DNA of 64,000 nt from Epichloe hybrida. Taxonomy: Eukaryota > Ascomycota > Sordariomycetes > Hypocreales > Clavicipitaceae. Location: positions 7,378,001 to 7,442,000 of the forward strand of contig JAFEKR010000001.1 of NCBI GenBank assembly GCA_019022495.1, written 5' to 3'. This document shows, piece after piece, positions 57,023-64,000 of this stretch. The position numbers and the translations under genes are program-made. Each line of letters opens with the position of its first letter. Position 1 is the stretch's first letter. The notes beneath the pieces were generated by a model. It ran no database searches. It was not told where the DNA came from and worked only from the letters and a program-made list of their open reading frames with translations.

Positions 57023-58837
57023 TGACGACGGCGAGGCCATTCTTGAACTTTTTTTTTTTTTTTTTTTCATTTCTTTCGATTCTATATTTTGCGTTATGCA
57101 AAGTTTTAATATCCCAACATATGACCCATTGTCCGGGCATTCGACCCCTCTGAGTCCTCCTGGAGGATTGAGCCATTCTTCAATCTTACAAATTCAAAGT
57201 TTCATACATCATACACGCGCAACACGTGCAACACGTGCAGCAGCCAAGCCAGCGTGGCGAGTGAGATGCCAAATGTGCATGATGGAGCTGTCCGGACTCT
57301 GGAGAGTCATGGGCCATGGCATTGAGAACTGCAAACTGTGGATGAGAATGAGCCGCCAGGTTTCGGCCTGCCGGTATGCTGGGGATGCACAAGTCGAATC
57401 AGTCTGCATGTGGTGCGACTCGCGCCAATCCTCTGACCGAACTGCCGTGCACGCTCATCGGTCGTAAAAGTCCAAGTCGCGAAACGTGACGCGCATGTCT
57501 CGATGCAGGTTCCCGCAAGTCGCGAAAGCATGTGATGACGTCTGTCCACACGGTTTCCGACTCCCGAGCGCGTTGTTCTCCATCTATTGTTTGGCATTGT
57601 CATGACCAAGCCCGGATGCGACAAGCGGAGCTTTTTGTGTGTTTGCCATGTGCCCCGTGCGGGACAAACGGGACGAACACGTCCGTCTCGATCGTGGGAG
57701 CTCGGAGCAGTCCTTCCATCGATAATGAGGCACAAGTCCGTCTCGCCAATCAAACTACGTCCCGAGCAATCGGTAGCCACCGGGACCAACAGCCTCATGG
57801 GAAACAAGAGTTTGCTCTACACCATCCATGACACAATGTCCGAATGGCCTTGGTTCTCGGATATGTCGCCTCGATACGCCAGGACAAAGAATGGCTAGCG
57901 AAATGATTCCAGGATACGAGGCAGAAAGCGACTTCTGGCGCTCATTTATGGCCATCCTGATTCCTGCGCAACCAACCAACCAACCAACCAACCAACCAAC
58001 CAACACGCATGTGTGAGTGGTCACCCTCAAATAGCTCAATAGGCATTTACCGTCCCATCGGTATTGCGATACCATTGGACACCATTGGACACCATTGGCA
58101 GACACGGCGGGCACTGCGGGATTTGTTGGTCCGACCAAGAGGATTGTCATGCCGCTTAGTCTCGGCCCCCTTGCCAAGTCACTGCCTGCAATCTCGTCAC
58201 GAGCCTCATCCGGGGACGAGACCATGTCGCAGATCCTGAAAAGCTGAACAAGGCTTTTGCCATGTCTTGGACTCTTGGGTACCAGCCCGTGTTTTTGCTC
58301 CACTTCCAGGCTGGTCCAGGTCCCATTCATTATTCCCTTTCAATATGAGTATCTGAGGGGAATGTTGGGGTTCCAGTCCGTTGGAACACAAAGCGGACTT
58401 GCTCGGCCATACACAATTCGACCATGTCGTTACACTGCATCGTCAAAGGAATAGGCATGAGCTTTGATTTACGAAACAGCATTGACGCCATGACTGGCTG
58501 GCCATCTAGATGCCAAAAAAAAAAGCAAACAATGGCTCTGGGAACCCTTGATCGCGAGGAAAAGGGGCTCTTGAGTCTTGAGTCTTGGACAATGCATGAG
58601 CATCACTCAGGGAGCTGCCGAACCGCCAGTTCGCGCTAGCACAGAACATAGCTTGGTCCACGATAACGTAGGTATTTCTCGAAAGACTCAGAATGTTGAA
58701 TCGTGGTAAATAAATATATGCCACGTTCACCCCCTCACTCCCCCTTTTCCCAATGGGTATTGTTCACATTCTCGTGATGTGAGTCGAACCAAACTGGCAA
58801 GGGGGATCTTGAGTACCGTAGAAGAAGAAGCCCAGAT
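57023..58837. other. 1.8-kb stretch without a recognised gene
   Basis: A T run stands at 57,050-57,067, right after the secreted-protein stop. Reverse frames of 166 and 191 residues (57,307-57,807 and 57,755-58,330) have no conserved content and cross a simple repeat. The tandem ACACCATTGG occurs three times near 58,070-58,097. Nothing else is identified. Confidence 0.5.
57970..58003. repeat. Tetranucleotide repeat (ACCA)n
   Basis: Eight uninterrupted ACCA/CAAC units stand in the gene-free region upstream of the monooxygenase gene. Confidence 0.95.
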
Positions 58838-61039
58838 ATGAAGGTTGCCATCATTGGAGCAGGCCCATCTGGACTTGTCACTCTGAAATACTTGGCCGAG
58901 GCTCACGAGTATCTCGGTTGTGAGCCCGTTGAAGCTCGCCTGTTTGAGTACCAGCCTCAGGTGGGAGGCACCTTTGCCGCCCGCGTGTACGAAGATGCCG
59001 AGGTGAGTTTCCGATCCGTCTTGACCACGCATTCAAGTACCCTGTCTGACGGGAAATTTTTTTAGTTGGTTTCCTCGAAACAGTTGACGACATTCTCCGA
59101 CTTTAGAGTCCCGAACGGCGGGGACTTTCTCAGCGCGACCAGATACGTGGAGTATTTGAAGGACTACTGCACGCACTTTGGTCTCTGGCGGCACATTCGC
59201 CTGAGCACGCGGGTTCTGTCGGTGAAGCGACGATCACCAGGACACACGGTCGTTTATGAACATGGGGGGGAACACACCGAGTGGGCTTGCGATGCCGTGG
59301 CCGTGTGCTCCGGCTTGCACGTCGAGCCCAACATGCCCCTGATACCAGGACTGGAGAATGTGCCGAGGGTCATTCACTCGTCGCAGTTCAAGGCCAGGAA
59401 GCAGTTTCACGACGCGAGAACCGTCATGGTCGTCGGCTCGGGCGAGACGGGCGCAGACATATCCCATCTTGCCGTCACGACGCCCAGAGTCGAGAGAGTT
59501 CTCCTCTGCCATCGGGATGGCGTCCATTTTGCGCCAAAGGTCAGTTGAACTTGCTGGCCCTCCCTTCCTGGGCCCCCGGATTGGATTCTGCTGGGTTCGT
59601 TCGCGCGCGGGCTGGCTGACGTTTTCTTCGTAGAGAAATCCCGGCCCTGTGATTCTCCCGGCCCTTCGGAAACCGAATCCAGGGGAACCGGGTATCCCGA
59701 TCGACGTCAGCAGGGCGAGCATGTTCGATACTGCGTACGTGCACCGGATTCTGCGCCAGAACGATGCCTTGCTGTGGGGATATTACAACGTCTACATCAA
59801 GTGTCTCCTGTTCATTTCATCGGGGACAACGTTGGGCATGGACCAATGGATAGGCGGAATCAGTCCGGAGCGACACCATCCGTCAAAGAGTATGTTACCG
59901 TCCCGTCCCGTCCCGTCCCGTCCCGTCACGTCACGTCCTTCCACGCACCAATCCGTAATCCGTCACTCACATCATGGCGTTCGAACTTCAGTATTCTTCA
60001 ACAAGTCCATGAAAGTATGCCCCTACATCAGCCAGCCGTATCGACCGCAAATACCTGGTCCGCGGTTATGGCTCTACGCACTGCGGTCGGCGTTGGTGCA
60101 AACGCCCATCCCGGATACCCAAGGTCGACGCGTGGATCTCGCACCCTGGCCGCAATGCATCGATGCCAGGGGAAATGTCAAGTTCGTCGACAACGGCCGC
60201 CTGGAATACGAACGACTGCGAGACCAGGAGATTCGTCCGGACATGATTGTGCTATGCACAGGCTACAAGCAAAGCTTTCCCTTTCTCAACAACGACAACG
60301 ACGGCAACAAGTCCGACCTGCCATATCCGACGCCCGACTGCGCAGATGTCCGGCAGGTCTGGAGGCGAGACGATCCGTCGGTCGGGTTCATCGGGTTCGT
60401 CAGACCCTCGCTCGGTGCCATACCTCCGTTGGCGGAACTGCAAGCCCAGCTTTGGATCTCCCACCTGCTGGCACCTCACAGGATCCCGCGCCCCCTGGTG
60501 CCCGAGGACGAGAGCCACTACAAGCTTCGGGCCATGCCGGGTGCGCGGATCACATATGGGGTCGACCACGAGAGCTACGCATATCAGCTGGCCCTCGACA
60601 CGGGGTCTGCGCCAGGCTTGTGGGACATGATCAGGCTGCTTTCCTGGAGGCGGCTCGCGCAGTCGCTCAAGCTGATCATCATATGGATCTTCGGCGCCAA
60701 CATCAACACCAAGTTTCGGCTGCAGGGCCCTTGGAAATGGGACGGGGCGGTTTCGTTGCTCGCCTCGGACGAAATATGGCACACCATCACCCGGAGACCC
60801 ATCCTTTTCGGTATTCACTCCAGTTTCCAGTTCAAGCCTCGAGTCCATCATGAGTTGCTAAATACCAGTTAGGTCACTTTGCCGTTTCCATAATTCCAAT
60901 GGCCATCTTTGGACCGATCAACTTGCTGTGTTGGCTTTATGCGACGATGGAGGCTTTGCTTGTCGTGGCATACATGTCCATCGCGGAAGCCCTGGGTCTG
61001 TCTTGTCCTCTGGAAGCATCGAGGAAGCAAGTAGAGTAA
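58838..61039 (+). CDS. Flavin-containing monooxygenase (FMO-like)
   Basis: Five exons are inferred: 58,838-59,002, 59,066-59,539, 59,634-59,889, 59,992-60,810 and 60,873-61,039, giving 626 residues. It is an FAD- and NADPH-dependent monooxygenase that should oxidise soft nucleophiles (N or S) or ketones. The substrate is unknown. The FAD motif GAGPSG is at residues 7-12. The FMO-type stretch PGLENVPRVIHSSQF precedes the NADPH motif GSGETG (VMVVGSGETGADIS). LCTGYKQSFPFL matches the conserved C-terminal TGY motif. Hydrophobic segments near the C-terminus (IIPMAIFGPINLLCWLY and MEALLVVAYMSIAEALG) may bind a membrane, as in microsomal FMOs. The last exon is easily missed, because without the intron at 60,811 the frame ends at 60,872. 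Intron 3 holds CCCGT/CACGT pentamer repeats. No biosynthetic neighbours are seen, so I cannot place it in a pathway. Confidence 0.87.
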
Positions 61040-61947
61040 TGTTGTCATCTGGAACGCCTGTTGGATCAGATATTAGAATGCATACCCTTTGGCGTTCTAA
61101 TTGAAAGCCTCGAGTTCATTGGTGCTCCCGAGTCCTGTGTGATCCGACCATTTAACGAATTTTGCTTCCCTTTCTTCTGACGCCCCTTCCCAAACAGGCA
61201 ATGGCCGAGTCTGCCCAGTGCCCAACATGATTCGTGCCCCCGTTTTCATCATGTCAAGAACCATGTACTTCCCTTCGTGATGTCATGAGCTCGTCTTCAA
61301 ACATGGAAACGCGTTCAGGTGACGTATCCCAGTAAGGATTTGGATTTTCATATGCATTTATATGCATGCTGATCTTCCGAACCTCGAGATATCCAACGAC
61401 GCGTCGCCTGGCGTTTCATCCTCGGCCTGGATGAATGGTGCATACGGATCTCGCACATGTGCGATGTGATGAAAGAGAACCGGCAGACCTTCCCAGCCTT
61501 GGTTGTGAGACGAGGATGCGAAAGCGATGAAGACGAATCGAAACTCGAAACGCTTGCCTAGGCACAGACATTTCTCACATGGATGATCATGTGCCCCCTC
61601 CCCTCCCCCCCCGGCACGTGCGGCTGACGATGGGACGATGGCTCAACGGCTTCCGGCAGCCCAATCGCAAACTGAGCTAGACAACAGATGCAGGTGCAGC
61701 TAAACCAAGAAAAGAAAAGTTGTACCTAAGCCGCTGATGATCTGCCTGCCATTTCGAGGTGGGTATCTGACCGCCGTCGTTCTGTGAGGACATTGAGTGC
61801 TTCTGGCCAGTCCCTTCTTACTTATTAAGAATCGTACTCATCAGTGACGATTGCCAGTTTACACTCCAATAGGCTCTGCTCTGCTCTGCTCTGCTCTGCT
61901 CTGCTCTGCTCTGCTGCTGAACAACGTGATATCCCAACTTCTAAGCC
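61040..61947. other. Intergenic region before the Sec14-like gene
   Basis: 908 bases hold no recognised gene. A 5-bp repeat (CTCTG)n, eight copies, lies at 61,873-61,912, about 35 bases before the start codon and hence probably in the 5' untranslated region. A C tract CCCTCCCCTCCCCCCCC is near 61,596. Confidence 0.55.
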
Positions 61948-63587
<1,640 letters not shown>

Positions 63588-64000
63588 GTTATCTTCATGA
63601 ACGGGGGTACACTGATGGAATAATTTTTTTTTTTTTTTTGAAATGTGTGATGAGCATGAACCTTGGTGGTAGATAGTGTCGTCCCAATTCGGCCATCTCT
63701 TTTGTTTGGGTGGTGGAGAAGAAAAGATATTCTTGTGTGCAGGCAGGTATGTTAAATCACGGCTCGCCATCGAGTGTGCACGACCTTGAGAGGGAAAGCT
63801 GCAGTGAGCATTTCGCTACCGATAGCTTCGTCAATGTCATTTTGCCACGGCCCGAGTTCCGATACGAGCGACGTGGTGTCTTGTATAAAAGAGACCGATC
63901 CCGTATCCAACGACTTCTAAAATGAGCAGCCTTCGTCGCATCTTTGTTCCACATTTTATAGCCATTCTTCTCGCATGACAAGTACTGTGTCGTCCGGTTC
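63588..64000. other. End of window without a recognised gene
   Basis: A T run at 63,623-63,639 follows the Sec14-like gene and is probably in its 3' untranslated region. The frames on both strands (71 and 74 residues) have no recognisable content. A gene may begin beyond the window edge. Confidence 0.5.

Noticed and set aside
57307..58330. Reverse frames of 166 and 191 residues
   Set aside because: They overlap each other and simple repeats (ACCA)n and have no conserved content.
60811..60872. Reading the monooxygenase frame through to a stop at 60,872
   Set aside because: That tail is foreign to the family, whereas splicing GTATTC to TTAG restores a hydrophobic C-terminus typical of FMO-like proteins.

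Overview
The window looks like a filamentous ascomycete chromosome (Pezizomycotina, most likely a Sordariomycete; Hypocreales is a guess). The evidence is short introns with GTRNGT donors and CTAAC/CTGAC branch sites, fungal versions of every recognised protein, and a repeat block altered by C-to-T change of the repeat-induced point mutation (RIP) type. No tRNA, rRNA, CRISPR array, telomere repeat or prokaryotic feature was seen.

The window has two compartments with a sharp junction near 29.76-29.83 kb. Positions 1-29,800 are AT-rich repeat DNA holding nested, decayed transposons. These are two copies of one Gypsy-class chromovirus in opposite orientation (1-4,380 on + and 21,280-28,812 on -), a complete Copia element (4,861-9,645, 287-bp LTRs, target duplication TAAAT), a reverse solo LTR inside it (7,939-8,751, duplication ATAGC), and a second complete Copia element (10,778-17,945, 821-bp LTRs, duplication GTAAG). 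The second Copia element sits exactly in the 5' splice site of an intron of a hAT transposase pseudogene (10,430-20,545). The Gypsy copies are nearly stripped of CpA/TpG, whereas the Copia and hAT sequences keep many. The block therefore looks layered in age.

Positions 29,800-64,000 are ordinary gene-rich DNA with eleven confidently modelled genes. In order they are RRP15 (+), mitochondrial adrenodoxin-type ferredoxin (-), a Ugo1-like mitochondrial carrier (+), a Shg1-domain COMPASS-type RS/RD-rich protein (+), a triose-phosphate-translocator-family transporter (-), a membrane-anchored ubiquitin protease (-), trimethyllysine dioxygenase (+), a sorbose/xylulose-reductase-like SDR (+), the calcineurin catalytic subunit (+), a flavin-containing monooxygenase (+) and a Sec14/CRAL-TRIO protein (+). 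A twelfth gene (54,138-57,022, +) encodes a large secreted protein of unknown role. Exon structures were worked out by hand, and every spliced total is a whole number of codons ending in a stop.

The genes do not form an evident biosynthetic cluster. Several are housekeeping genes of mitochondria (ferredoxin, Ugo1-like, trimethyllysine dioxygenase), ribosome assembly, chromatin and signalling. The most notable observations are the transposon insertion that duplicates a splice donor, a 6-nt microexon in the transporter gene, a TG-rich minisatellite that keeps its RIP target dinucleotides inside a RIP-ruined LTR, LTRs with long inverted ends, and a uniform 7-bp minisatellite upstream of the transporter. 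I did not find a clearly new defence or biosynthetic system.
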